Below, one piece after another: positions 1-10,788 of a stretch of 20,000 nucleotides of DNA (its first letter is position 1; each line of letters opens with the position of its first letter). The notes beneath the pieces were generated by a model. The model saw only the letters and a list, made by a program, of their open reading frames with translations. It was not told the origin of the DNA and ran no database searches. Source of the stretch: Anaeromyces robustus (taxonomy: Eukaryota > Neocallimastigomycota > Neocallimastigomycetes > Neocallimastigales > Neocallimastigaceae); assembly GCA_002104895.1 (NCBI GenBank), contig MCFG01000529.1:1-20000 (forward strand), in the 5' to 3' direction. The translations under genes and the position numbers were made by a program.

Positions 1-864
1 AAATAAAAAATAAAAATAGAAATAAAAATAAAAAAATAATTATATAATAAGAAAAAACTTTCATTATATTAATAAAAATAAGTATTTTTTTTTTTCATAT
101 TTTTTTATTTTTATCTTCCATAATTTTATAATATTTATTTAATATTATTTATAAATATTTATTTAATATATATTATATAAATATTTATTTAATATATATT
201 ATATAAATATTTATTGACATCTTTTTAACTAAGGAATTTCATAAGATTAAGTAATAAATTATAATAATTATAAGCAAAGAGAAAGACATATATATATATA
301 TTATTTTCTATTATATAAAGTTTTTTGATATATTTTATATCTTAATTGATAAGAATGCAAAAATAAATATATATATTATATATTATTGATAAAAGAATAT
401 AAATTATTGAAATTTTATTCTTAAACAACATTGAAATGGAATTAAAAATTTAGATATATGATATATTTAATTAAAATAAAATAATATTCCAAGTATTATA
501 TACCATTATTACTAATATTTTATTAATGTTTATTTTTAATTTATTTTATTTTATTTTATTAATGTTTTATTTTATTTTATTTTATCTTATTTACTTTAGT
601 TTATTCAATTAATATTTTATTCTATTCTATTTTTTTTTTTTTACTTTAGCTTTTTAATTGTTAGGAAAATACTTTTAATAATATAAAAAAACAAAATAAA
701 AATAAAAAATAATAAAAATTGATAATAAAATAATAAAAATAATAATACTATCTTTAATGTTACAGAGAATAATAATAAATAAAACTAATTAGAATTTTTA
801 AAAGTTAATATTATAATTAAAAGTACTATAAAAATTTCATTATTTATCATTTGAAACAATCATA
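1..864. other. AT-rich intergenic DNA, no gene seen
   Basis: I see no supported coding region or RNA gene here. The stretch is almost pure A/T with short T and A tracts and TTTTA-type pentamer runs (about 540-600). One tandem repeat, listed separately, lies at 151-215. The last 15 bases before the first tRNA share a TTTGAAACA motif with the upstream flank of the second tRNA, which suggests the two tRNA units arose by local duplication. Confidence 0.7.
151..215. repeat. 26-bp tandem repeat, 2.5 copies
   Basis: A 26-base unit beginning ATAAATATTTATTTAA occurs exactly at 151-176 and 177-202, with a 13-base partial copy at 203-215. A diverged copy may precede it from about 125. It is an exact A/T minisatellite with no visible function. 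Confidence 0.85.
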
Positions 865-946
865 GACAGTTTGTCCGAGTGGTTAAGGAGTTAGACTTGA
901 AATCTAATAGGCTCTGCCTGCGCAGGTTCAAACCCTGCAGCTGTCG
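865..946 (+). tRNA. tRNA-Ser (anticodon UGA), copy 1
   Basis: An 82-nt serine tRNA that would decode UCA. The acceptor stem GACAGTT pairs with AGCTGTC (one T-G wobble) and is followed by discriminator G. The anticodon stem TTAGA/TCTAA closes loop CTTGAAA, giving anticodon TGA. An extended variable arm (class II) separates it from the T arm. Internal Pol III promoter boxes are clear: an A-box-like TGTCCGAGTGG and a B box GGTTCAAACCC at 925-935. No intron is present. CCA is not encoded, as expected in a eukaryotic nucleus. It differs from the second copy by one base (C at 912 versus T at 2511, variable-arm side). UCA is a frequent serine codon in the AT-rich genes of this window. Confidence 0.97.
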
Positions 947-2463
947 CTTAGTTTTTCCTTTTTTTTTTTTTACATTTTTTTTTTTTTTTAGTATCTGTCT
1001 CTTTATATTTTATTAATTTTAAATATATATATATAATTTTTTTTAGATTAATTATATATATATATATAGATAGATATATGTAGATGAAAATAAAGAAAAA
1101 AAAATTTTTTTTTTCATTTTTTTTCGTTACTTTTACTTATATTTCAAATTAAAATTATATGGGAGAAAATCTTGTGTATATACTCGTATATACTCAATCC
1201 ATTATAGGATTATTAGTTTCAAGTTATATTAACCTAGATATATGTACATATACATACAAAAAAAATATTATTTTTTAAAAAAAAACGAAAAAAAAACTAT
1301 TATTATATATAAATAATTTTTTTATTTTTTATTTTGTTTGGTAGACATCTAAAATTTAACATTATTATATTAATTTTTTTAATTTTAATTATTTATACTT
1401 TTAAATAATAATTTTAATTTAATTATTTATTAAAAAAAAATTAATAAAAAAGTTATTATATAAAATTATTTTTTTTATTTAAATTTTAAAATGTTATAAA
1501 ATTTAAAGAAATTTTTTTTTTTAAATACTTAATTAAATAGTTGTTAAGATTAATTTATATTAATAAATGAACATGAATACTAATGATTTTTTTTTTCAAA
1601 CTTTGATATTTCTTAAAAAATTAAACGAAATTATTTTTTTGATATTAACCAATTTATTTAAAATTGAATTTTAAAATTTGAATAATAATAAAAAAAAAAA
1701 CTTTTAAAGTTTTGTTTTATGATTTTTTTTAATATTAATGGTTTTATTTAATAATTAAGTTTATAATAATATTATTAATTTAATTATTATTTAAAGGTAA
1801 GAATACTGAAAATTAAAAAATATTAATAAAATTTACTTTAGTATTAATATTTATATATTAAAACAAAAAAGATGATATATTTTATCAATATATTAGATTC
1901 TTATTTTAAAGAGCCCTTTTAAATCGTTTTCTATTTTTTTATAGATGATAAATTTTTTTTTTTTTTTTTTTTGTATAATGTCTCTTGAAATAGTAATTAT
2001 AAATGACTGAGAAATTTGATATAATGTAGATTTTGAGTAGAGTTTCTCAATTAATATAGAAATATGAAGGAACTATAACAAAAACTAATATACTTATTTT
2101 TTGTATTTGACAAATTAATGTTTTTTTAAGTTAATTTTTTTTTTTTTTTTTTTTTTTGTGTATATTCCATTTCTTAATTAGTTAAAAAGGGTTAAATTAT
2201 TATTAATTTATATTTTGGTCCAAACCCTTTAAATTTTTAAACTCTAATAAATATATTATTTTTTAATTATTATTGATTTATATAATAAAAATTGAATTTT
2301 TTTAAAGATTATCAATTTCAAAGTATAATTTTAACTGAACTTTTATTTTTAATGAGTTTAATATTTAAATTCATTAGTTATTCATACTATTAGGATAAAA
2401 AAAAACACATAAAATACCCAAATTATAATTATATAATTACTAAAAAAATTTGAAACAAGGAAA
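947..2463. other. AT-rich spacer between the tRNA genes
   Basis: About 1.5 kb without a supported gene. It holds the terminator of the first tRNA, dinucleotide TA runs (1025-1075), a doubled GTATATACTC motif near 1176-1195, long T runs (1950-1972, 2136-2157), and a short inverted repeat AAAGGGTT (2186-2193) / AACCCTTT (2223-2230). All frames are closed at short intervals. Confidence 0.65.
952..971 (+). terminator. Pol III T-run terminator of tRNA copy 1
   Basis: T5 followed shortly by T13 starts six bases after the tRNA end, matching the oligo-T stop signal of RNA polymerase III. Long T runs are frequent in this DNA, so position is the main argument. Confidence 0.7.
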
Positions 2464-2545
2464 GACAGTTTGTCCGAGTGGTTAAGGAGTTAGACTTGAA
2501 ATCTAATAGGTTCTGCCTGCGCAGGTTCAAACCCTGCAGCTGTCG
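2464..2545 (+). tRNA. tRNA-Ser (anticodon UGA), copy 2
   Basis: The second 82-nt serine tRNA lies 1599 bases downstream of the first in the same orientation, with 81 of 82 positions identical. The acceptor stem, TGA anticodon, long variable arm and B box GGTTCAAACCC are all intact, so both copies look functional. Short flanks are also shared: TTTGAAACA about 15 bases upstream, and a T run followed by AGTATC downstream. This points to duplication of a small unit whose remaining DNA has since diverged. Confidence 0.97.
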
Positions 2546-3041
2546 GTTAATATTTTCCCATTTTTTTTTTAGTATCCTTAAAAAAAAAAACAGTTATTAT
2601 GTTATGTATATATATATATATAAAGGAAAAAAAAAATTTTAAATTTAAAAAATATTTCAAGTCTCTTTTTTATATATAATATATATTTAATTTTTAATTT
2701 ATAATTTATAATTTTTATTTGATTTTATTTTTTTATTTAATATTTTATTTCTTTTTCTTTTATAAATTTTTATATATATTATAAAATAATAATAATAAAA
2801 TGAAAAAAATTATATATATAAAAATTATAGATATATATTTAATTTATTTTTTTATTTTATTCATTTTCATTAATTATTTAATACTTAAATAATAATAATA
2901 AAAAATTATTTTTAATTTTATTTTTTAAAATCTTTTTTTATAACTTGTGAAATATTTTTTTTTTTTTTTTTTAGATTTTAAAGTTTTAGTGATATCATTT
3001 AAAAGTTCATATATATATATTTATTTTTTTTGTTTTTATCA
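2546..3041. other. AT-rich spacer, no gene seen
   Basis: After the second tRNA terminator there are only A/T tracts, TA dinucleotide runs (2609-2622, 3009-3020) and T runs (about 2957-2972). No frame stays open and I see no RNA-gene fold. Confidence 0.65.
2561..2570 (+). terminator. Pol III T-run terminator of tRNA copy 2
   Basis: T10 begins 15 bases after the mature tRNA end. A weaker TTTT at 2553-2556 precedes it. This fits Pol III termination. Confidence 0.65.
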
Positions 3042-3182
3042 TTAATAAAAATTTGAAATATCAAAGTTACTCAAAGGAACATCATCTTTAAATTCATTTT
3101 CAATTATTATTTATGTGGTTTTCCAATATCCCAATAAATGTAAAGAAGTTGGTCTATAAGTACAAGTAATATGATCGATCAT
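3042..3182 (-). pseudogene. Unrecognised coding fragment, minus strand
   Basis: Read on the minus strand, this stretch gives a coding-like frame with DHITCTYRPTSLHLLGYW, then one in-frame stop, then ENEFKDDVPLSNFDISNFY ending in TAA at 3042-3044. It begins directly after a T-rich run ending TTTTTAG, which resembles a splice acceptor, so it may be the last exon of a dead gene. The base mix (TGT, ACC, CCT codons) stands out from the A/T surroundings. I do not recognise the protein. A 15-base echo of its CATATTACTTGTACT core occurs at 3290-3304. It may instead be a chance open stretch. Confidence 0.35.
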
Positions 3183-3479
3183 CTAAAAATATATATATAT
3201 ATATTTTTTTTGATATCTTAAGGATTAATTTTAATATTTTTTCCTAAAGTAATACAATAATATTCATTTCATTATCTTTTTGAAAGATTAGTACAAGTAA
3301 AATGTCTTATAGAATTTATTTCTAAAAAAAAAATTAAAATAAAATAATAATATTATTATTTTATTTGATATTATAGTAAAGAAAAAAGAAATCCCTTTTA
3401 ATAATATTAATTTATTTATTTATTTGTATTACCATTTGATATAAATAATATTTTGCTTATTAAAATTTATTTTATTATA

Positions 3480-3850
3480 TTCTTTACTAATTCTATTTAT
3501 AAAGTCAAACAATTAGAAAAAGTTTATCAAGTTTTTAGTACATTTTTTTTTTTTTTTTTAGATTTACAAATTTCATTTAAGACTTCCGTAAATTGAATCA
3601 TTTTGATTTTTATAAGCAGGTTTAGAAACCGTACTTTCAGTAAATTACAAAGAGTTTTTCATTTATTTTTTAAATTAACTAATTCAGTATAATAATTCAT
3701 TGCCATAACAATATTAATATTAAGAATTTTCATATTCTAGAATATCCGAAATTTTATAAATTCCTAATATTCTTAATATTTTGAAGTATTATAAAATTTA
3801 TTACTTGAATCCTAATCAAATTTCTAATTTCCGTATATTTATTTATTTAC
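3480..3850 (-). pseudogene. Decayed third copy of the ten-cysteine secreted protein family
   Basis: The plus-strand text from about 3536 to 3810 lines up by eye with 8171-8440 inside the intact minus-strand gene at 7646-8647. Shared landmarks occur in the same order: GTACATTTT, AGATTTACAA, TTTCATTTA, TTTTTGATTTT, AATTTACAA, AGAGTT, ATAACA.TTAATATTA, GAATTTTCA.ATTCT, GAATATC.GAAA, and TTTTGAAGTATTATAA. It covers roughly residues 60-160 of that protein, the part with most of the cysteines. Weaker similarity continues to about 3480 on one side and 3850 on the other. No frame stays open, the start and end are missing, and it carries several insertions, deletions and long T-run expansions. It resembles the 333-residue paralogue more than the 306-residue one. 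Confidence 0.75.
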
Positions 3851-3995
3851 TTTATTTCCTTTTTTTTTTCTTTTTTTTTCTTCCCCCCCATTATTAATAA
3901 TTGCATATTTCATTTCATTTTATTTTATTTTATTTTATTTTATTATATTTTTTTTTTGTTTTTTTAATATCAATGCAAATGTTTCAAATCATGCG

Positions 3996-4026
<31 letters not shown>

Positions 4027-4367
4027 TTTTTAGCCAATTTTTATTTTTTTTAGCCAATTTTTTGTTTTTGGTTAATATTTTTTTTTAAATAAATGAAATA
4101 AAATATTTAGAATATTCTTAATTAATTTATTTTTATGTAACATTACACAAAAAATCTTTTTTATTTTTTATAAAAATTTTTAAAAAAAGTTTATTTAATA
4201 AATGATCCAATAAAAACCATAAAATCATAAAGATAGGAAACTTTATTTTTATTTTAAAGAAGAAGAAGAAGAAAAATATATTTTCATAAAATTAATATTA
4301 CCTATTTCTTTATGAATAAATAAATATTTTTTTTTGTTGTAATTATAATTATAATTATATTAAATAA
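3851..4367. other. AT-rich spacer, no gene seen
   Basis: Contains C8 (3884-3891), TTTTA pentamers (3911-3945), a T run of about 26 at 3996-4021, a doubled TTTTTTTTAGCCAATTTTT motif near 4023-4060 and an AAG trinucleotide run (4257-4272). No coding or RNA signal. Confidence 0.65.
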
Positions 4368-4517
4368 AATAATAATAATAATAAAAAAAAATCCAATGGA
4401 TTTTATAAGTTATCGTTGATGGTTTCTAAGTATAACGAATATAATAATAATAAAGGAAAGGACATCGATCCCAAAATGGTTAAAGCATGGAATTTAATTC
4501 CGATATATTTATGGTAA
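4368..4517 (+). other. Possible exon relic or small ORF
   Basis: One frame is open from 4368 to the TAA at 4515-4517. Its later part reads FYKLSLMVSKYNEYNNNKGK followed by DIDPKMVKAWNLIPIYLW. The first in-frame ATG is at 4419, giving 32 codons. Codons such as GAC, ATC, CCC, CCG and AAG are rare elsewhere in the window, and the composition rises sharply above the flanks, which suggests real coding ancestry. I do not recognise the protein. A degraded tRNA was considered (AATGGTTAAAGCATGG recalls a D arm), but no T arm or acceptor pairing follows. Confidence 0.3.
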
Positions 4518-5690
4518 TAGGAATAGGATAACTCTATATATAAAAAATTAATATAAAAAAATTAATAAAAAAAAAATTAATTTAATTATTATTTATTTGT
4601 GAAAAAAAGAAAAAAAAAAAAAATTTTTTTTTTTAAACGTAACACAATCAAATCACAAAAAAAATAAAAAAAAAAAAAAAAAAAATCCTTTTTTTAATTT
4701 TTTTAATATTAATTTTTTTTTTATATTAAATTTTTCATATGAATTATTTAGTAAACTAAAAATAAAACTAAAACTAAAACTAAAAATAAAAAATTAAAAA
4801 AATTAAATAATGAATTAATATTTAAATTTTTTATTTTTTTTTATTTTTATTTTTTATTTTATTTTAAGTAAAGTTAAGCTAATTTTGAAGATATAAAACA
4901 TTTTATTTTTATATTATATTATGTTATATAATCTCCATTATTTTATATTATAAAAATACTTTTTTTTTTTTTAAAAGAAATACTAAAAAAAAATATTGAA
5001 AAATTCTTTAGATAAAAAAAAAAAAACAAAAAGCAAAAACAAAACATAATAAATAATAAAATTGAAAGAATTTTTTTTTATTTTATTTTAAAGTTTATTA
5101 ATTATTATTTTAAAATCCGCTAAAAAAATCAAAAATAAAAAAAAAAAAAAAAAACGGAAAATCTTAATAAATAAATACAATAAATAAAAAACATATTTTA
5201 ATTAATAAGATAAAAAAAATGTTTCATAAAAATCAAAAATAATCACTAAATGGTGTAAAAAATATTTATTATCATTATTGTCTTTATTATTGTCTTTATT
5301 ATTTATTTATTTATTTATTTATTCTTAATAATAATTCACTTTATAATATATAATATATTTATTATTATCTATTAGAAAAATTTATTATAAATAGAAATCC
5401 GCAATATTTTATATAATTAATTCTTTTTAATTTTTAATTTTTAATGATATTTTAATGAATATTAAAATTATTATTCATTTATTTATTTATTTATTTATTT
5501 ATTTAAGATTTAGCCCAGTTTTAATTTAATATTAATTTTTTAATATTAATTTTTAATTTTAATTTTTTTTACAACACAAAAAAAAAAAAATTTTTAAATA
5601 TGATTTATCCCTATAAAAAAAAATTTTTTTTTTTTTTCATAATTTGTTTTAAAGAAAATCACTAAAAAATATTTCAGGTACAAATTTTTT

Positions 5691-5740
5691 CATTTTTCAT
5701 TTTTCATTTTTCATTTTTCATTTTTCATTTTTCATTTTTT
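5691..5740. repeat. TTTTTCA heptamer tandem repeat
   Basis: The seven-base unit CATTTTT repeats about seven times without interruption. It is a simple-sequence array; on the other strand it reads TGAAAAA. Confidence 0.85.
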
Positions 5741-6319
5741 TATTTTCATTATGCTTAAAAAAAAAAAAAAAAACACAAAAAAAAAGAACACAAAAAAAAT
5801 TTTTTTTTATTTCTTTTTTTTTTTTTTTTTATTTTAATTTTATTTTTTTATTTTATTTTAATTTTATTTTAAATTAAAATCAAATTTATTTTTAATAGAA
5901 AGGTTAAAAAAGAAAAAGGAAAAAGGAAAAAAAGAAATAAAAAAAAAAATGCATTTAATTTAAATTAATATTATCATATTAGAGAAAAAAGGGAAAAAGG
6001 AAAAGAAAAAAAAAAAGAATTGTCATAAAAATAAATAAAATAAATAATTTAAATAAATAATTTAAGTAATTAAAATTTTATGAAAATGATTATTTATATT
6101 TAGTAAATATTCATCTTTTTTAATTAATTATTAAACAAAAGGCTTAAAAATAATATAAAATAAAATAAAATAAAAAAATAGTGTAATGGGATATTTTTTA
6201 TTTTGACAATTATCTATGATTTTTAAATTTTATTACTTTTATATCACATAAAAATATTCATCCATAATAAATTTATATAAAATAATACTAATACTTTTAT
6301 AATTTAAATTTAAATATAA

Positions 6320-6376
6320 TTTAGTTTAGTTTAGCTTAATTTAATTTAGTTTAGTTTAGTTTAGTTTAGTTTAGTT
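6320..6376. repeat. TTTAG pentamer tandem repeat
   Basis: About eleven TTTAG units, with two or three variant units (TTTAGC, TTTAA) near 6335-6345. This is not a TTAGGG-type telomere array. Confidence 0.85.
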
Positions 6377-6585
6377 CTACTAATTCTTAATAATTAACAA
6401 CTTTTAAGAACCAACAACCAACAATCAATAACTAGTAATATATTAATTGCATTAAAACCCTTAAAAAAAAATCATTATTATTTTCATTTATATTTGTTAT
6501 ATTTATTATTATTAAAAATTTATGAATTAGAAATGAATTAGAAATGAATTAGAAATTTTCATGAATAAAAATATAAATTTATTAT

Positions 6586-6675
6586 ATTTTATTTTATTTT
6601 ATTTTATTTTATTTTATTTTATTTTATTTTATTTTATTTTATTTTATTTTATTTTATTTTATTTTATTTTATTTA
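6586..6675. repeat. TTTTA pentamer tandem repeat
   Basis: About eighteen uninterrupted TTTTA units, the longest perfect microsatellite of this class in the window. Shorter runs of the same unit occur near 545-590, 3911-3945 and 7376-7396. Confidence 0.9.
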
Positions 6676-7645
6676 ATAATATTTATTTATTTATTTTTTT
6701 CTTTTTAATTATAAAGAATAAAGAATTGATGACAATATAAAACAAAACAACATCATAAATATGATTGGTTCATTTATTAAACAATCATTAATTAAATTAG
6801 AAAATTCTAATTTTTTATTATTACATTGAAATTGAGATTGAGATTTTTTTTTTTCTGTTTTAATTTTTTTTCCAATTTATCAATACAAAAAGGTAAAAAA
6901 AAAAAAAAAGCAACAATATAAAATAATAAATAAATAATAAATAATAAATAATAAATGCATAATAATGCATAATAAATAAAATAAAATAAATAAAATAAAT
7001 AAAATAAAGAAAATAAATATTATTAAGTAAATATTTAATTATATAATTATTTAATTATTATTTAATCTTTTAACATTTTGTGTGTATATTTTCTATTAAA
7101 TTACAACGTGTATAATATCTTTAATTTAAGCAAAAAAAAAAAATAAAAAAACTTTAAACATAATTTGTTAACTCTGTATCAATATTTATTATTAAAATAT
7201 TTGTCCATAATATCATTATATTTATATTTATATTTATATTTTATTTATTTATTTATTTATTTATTTTATTTATTTATTATATTTTTATATTAAAAGTTAT
7301 TTCTATATTATTATTTAATAAATAAAATAAAAAATATTCTATTCTATTTATTATTATTACTTTTTTTTTTCTTTTTTATTTTATTTTATTTTATTTTTAA
7401 TTTTATTTTTATTTCTATTTTTATTTTTATTTTTGTTGTTATAATTATTTTAAATTTCTAAATTTCTAAGTAGTTTTTTTTTTTTTTTTTCATTATTATA
7501 ATAATAATAATATATATAAATAAAAATGGTGATCAGATATTTTATTATTTTATTATTTTTTAAAATATTTTTATTTATTTTTATTTATTTTTTTTATTTT
7601 CTTATTTTTTTTTTATTTTCTTATTTTTTATTTTTATTTTTATTT

Positions 7646-8647
7646 TTAATTTCTTCTAGAACATTTTCTAGAACTTAAAGTTTTAATAATATTTTCATAT
7701 AATTCATCATATTCAGCATCTAAAGCTTCTGTATCATATTCATTTTCATAAACTGTAGTTTCACTATGTCCCATGGCATAATTTTCACTAGATATAGTTT
7801 CACTATGACCATAATTATAACGAGATGTAGTATCACTATGATTATTACCATTTTTAGTACGAGAATAATCTTCGGTGTGACCATTACCATTTTTAGTACG
7901 AGAATAATCTTCGGTATGACTATTACCATTACTAGTACGAGAATAATCTTCAGTATGACCATTACCATTACTAGTACGAGAATAATCTTCAGTATGACCA
8001 GATAATTTAAGATCTTCAATTTCTTCAGATATAATGTGAGAGAGAGAATCACTATTAAAAGGTATTTCATTTAATTTATCATCTATAATTTTTGTATATT
8101 CATCAACATATTCACCATAAATTTCACTAATGGCTTTCATATCACGATCATAATTAAGGAAATTTCTTGTACATTTTCTAGATTTACAAGTTTCATTTAC
8201 CATATCCATTAATTGATCTTTTTGATTTTGGAGTAAAGCATTAGTAATATCATTTTCAAATAATTTACAATAATTACCACTTTCATCTTTAGTACAAAGA
8301 GTTCTCATTTGAACATAAGCCATTTCAATATAGAAATCCATGGCTTTGATAACATTAATATTAGAATTTTCACATTCTGGAATATCAGAAACTCTTAAAT
8401 CATAATATTCTTGACATTTTGAAGTATTATAATTTTTACAGATATCATAATTTTTTTCAAGTTTTCCATATTCATTAAGTTTGTATCCAATTCCATAACA
8501 ATCATTAAGGAAGAATGAATCTCCAAGAATAGTTTCTCTAAGAGCATTTTCACATTCATCTTCAACTGGATAGGCATCCTTATAGACATTATATCCAAGA
8601 GTACTAGAAATAGCAAGAGAAATTAAAAATTTTGTAGTAGCTCTCAT
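7646..8647 (-). CDS. Secreted ten-cysteine protein with 13-residue tandem repeats
   Basis: A single-exon gene of 333 residues, function unknown. An N-terminal signal peptide is visible: basic start, hydrophobic core about residues 7-18, cleavage probably near 18-20. The region 30-165 holds nine cysteines (32, 50, 70, 78, 92, 118, 127, 154, 159), and a tenth sits at 329, four residues before the C-terminus. The same ten cysteines occur in the paralogue at 11180-12100, most with identical spacing, so disulfide bonding outside the cell is likely. Residues 218-269 are four copies of HTEDYSRT[S/K]NGN., followed by three degenerate copies starting HSDT, HSET, HSET. This acidic, hydrophilic part replaces a different linker in the paralogue. 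Possible N-glycosylation sites are at 74, 151 and 269. The start is supported by the shared TKFLISL opening. It is a likely secreted or cell-wall protein; no enzyme motif is recognised. Confidence 0.9.
   Translation of the reverse strand: MRATTKFLISLAISSTLGYNVYKDAYPVEDECENALRETILGDSFFLNDCYGIGYKLNEYGKLEKNYDICKNYNTSKCQEYYDLRVSDIPECENSNINVIKAMDFYIEMAYVQMRTLCTKDESGNYCKLFENDITNALLQNQKDQLMDMVNETCKSRKCTRNFLNYDRDMKAISEIYGEYVDEYTKIIDDKLNEIPFNSDSLSHIISEEIEDLKLSGHTEDYSRTSNGNGHTEDYSRTSNGNSHTEDYSRTKNGNGHTEDYSRTKNGNNHSDTTSRYNYGHSETISSENYAMGHSETTVYENEYDTEALDAEYDELYENIIKTLSSRKCSRRN
7841..7996 (-). repeat. 39-bp coding tandem repeat, four copies
   Basis: Four tandem 39-bp units encode residues 218-269 of the secreted protein. 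Units 1 and 2 share SNGN and units 3 and 4 share KNGN, suggesting stepwise duplication or later exchange. Near-identity at the DNA level indicates recent expansion. Degenerate copies continue toward the C-terminus at about 7755-7840. Confidence 0.9.
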
Positions 8648-8786
8648 TTTTCTTATTAGGATAAGGAAAGAATAGGTTATGATATGATATAATATTATTA
8701 TATATTATTTATATTATTTATATTATTATTATTATTACTACTTTTAATATTAATAAATATTTATTTATTTATTTATTTATTAATAT

Positions 8787-8817
<31 letters not shown>

Positions 8818-9480
8818 TTTTAAAGAATAAATTTTTTTTTTTTTTGAATTGGTCTTTTGTGACTTCTTTTATATTTCTTCAAAAAAAAAAAAATTTTTTT
8901 TTATTTATGAATTAAAAAATTAGTATTTTCAATGAATCTTTTTTTTTAAAAAAATTTTTTTTTATTTAATGTAAAGTTTAAATAAGCTTTTTTTTTTTTT
9001 TTAAAAAAAATTTATAATTTATAATATTTATAATATTTTATAATATTTATAATTTATAATTTATAAGATTTTTTAATTTTTTTTAAAATTTTAATTTTTA
9101 AAACATTTTTTTTTTAGTTTTTAGTTTTTAGTTTTAATGCAATTTCCTTTATATTTATGGAGAAGAATGAAAAAAAAAAAAGAAAAAAAAAAAAAATTTT
9201 TTTCTGTTATGTTACGTTACACCATAAAAAAAAATTTTTTTTTTTTTTTAAAAAAATCAATTAATTAAAAAAAATAGAAAATTCTAAAAATTTTAATAAT
9301 TATAATTATAAAAAAATTAAAAAAAATTAAATATTAAAAAAAATTAAAAAAAAAAAATTTTTTTTTTATTTTTTATTTTGTGATTTATTAAAAAATGAAA
9401 AGACCAAAAATTTAATTTAACACAACAACGACTCACACCCAGTAATAAATAATAAAAAAAAAAGAAAAAGTTTATTAAAT
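8648..9480. other. Upstream region of the 333-residue gene, A/T rich
   Basis: Immediately upstream of the gene, about 8650-8690 is slightly less AT-rich and, on the gene strand, reads TATCATATCATAACC followed by CCTTATCC. It may belong to the 5' leader or promoter, but no element is proven. The rest is ATTT microsatellite (8755-8815) and repeated poly(A)|poly(T) junctions (8881-8900, 9187-9202, 9226-9249, 9346-9367). A small patch with CACAACAACGACTCACACCC at about 9422-9441 stands out by base composition. No gene seen. Confidence 0.6.
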
Positions 9481-10345
<865 letters not shown>

Positions 10346-10745
10346 TAAATTATTTTATTTATTATACATTATTACTTATTATTTCCAACTTTTTTTTTTT
10401 TAATGTTAATTCTTCCAAAAAAGAAATTAATAAATAATTATTATTCATTATTCCATTATTCATTATTCCATTATATATATATATATATATTTATTATTTA
10501 TATGATTTTTTTATTTTTTTACTACAAATTAAAAAAATTATTATTATAATGAGTAATAAAATATATGTATAAAAGAATTTTTTATTTTAATTATTATTAT
10601 TATGTTTTATTTCATTTATTATTTATCATATTCAACTATTTTTTTTATCAATTATTAATTATTAATTATTATTATTAATTTTTAGTTTAATATGATAAAA
10701 TAAAAAATAAAAAAAAAAGTTATTTTTTTTATTTTATATAATGTA

Positions 10746-10788
<43 letters not shown>

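Larger units (their letters stand above)
4518..7645. other. 3.1-kb A/T repeat desert
   Basis: No gene supported. The stretch is dense in poly(A)/poly(T) blocks, many directly abutting (for example 4608-4634, 5578-5595, 5619-5637), and in A/T microsatellites, the clearest of which are listed separately. An 11-base ATGAATTAGAA-type unit repeats three times at 6523-6556. Overall G+C is only a few percent by eye. Confidence 0.7.

Noticed and set aside
4448-4535. tRNA-like pattern around AATGGTTAAAGCATGG
   Set aside because: A D-arm-like phrase and a GGAATT/AATTCC pairing are present. No seven-base anticodon loop, T arm, B box or acceptor stem follows, and the same bases form an open coding-like frame.
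6320-6376. TTTAG array as a possible telomeric repeat
   Set aside because: The unit is not a known telomere motif, is short and sits inside ordinary intergenic DNA with other pentamer microsatellites.
7720-8070. Minus-strand open frame of 116 codons and a plus-strand frame at 7766-8005
   Set aside because: Both overlap the repeat-bearing end of the secreted-protein gene in other frames. Their periodic text mirrors the 39-bp repeat, and neither has a conserved counterpart in the paralogue.
8395-8616. Minus-strand open frame inside the 333-residue gene
   Set aside because: Out-of-frame shadow of the cysteine-rich region. The true frame is fixed by ten cysteines conserved with the paralogue.
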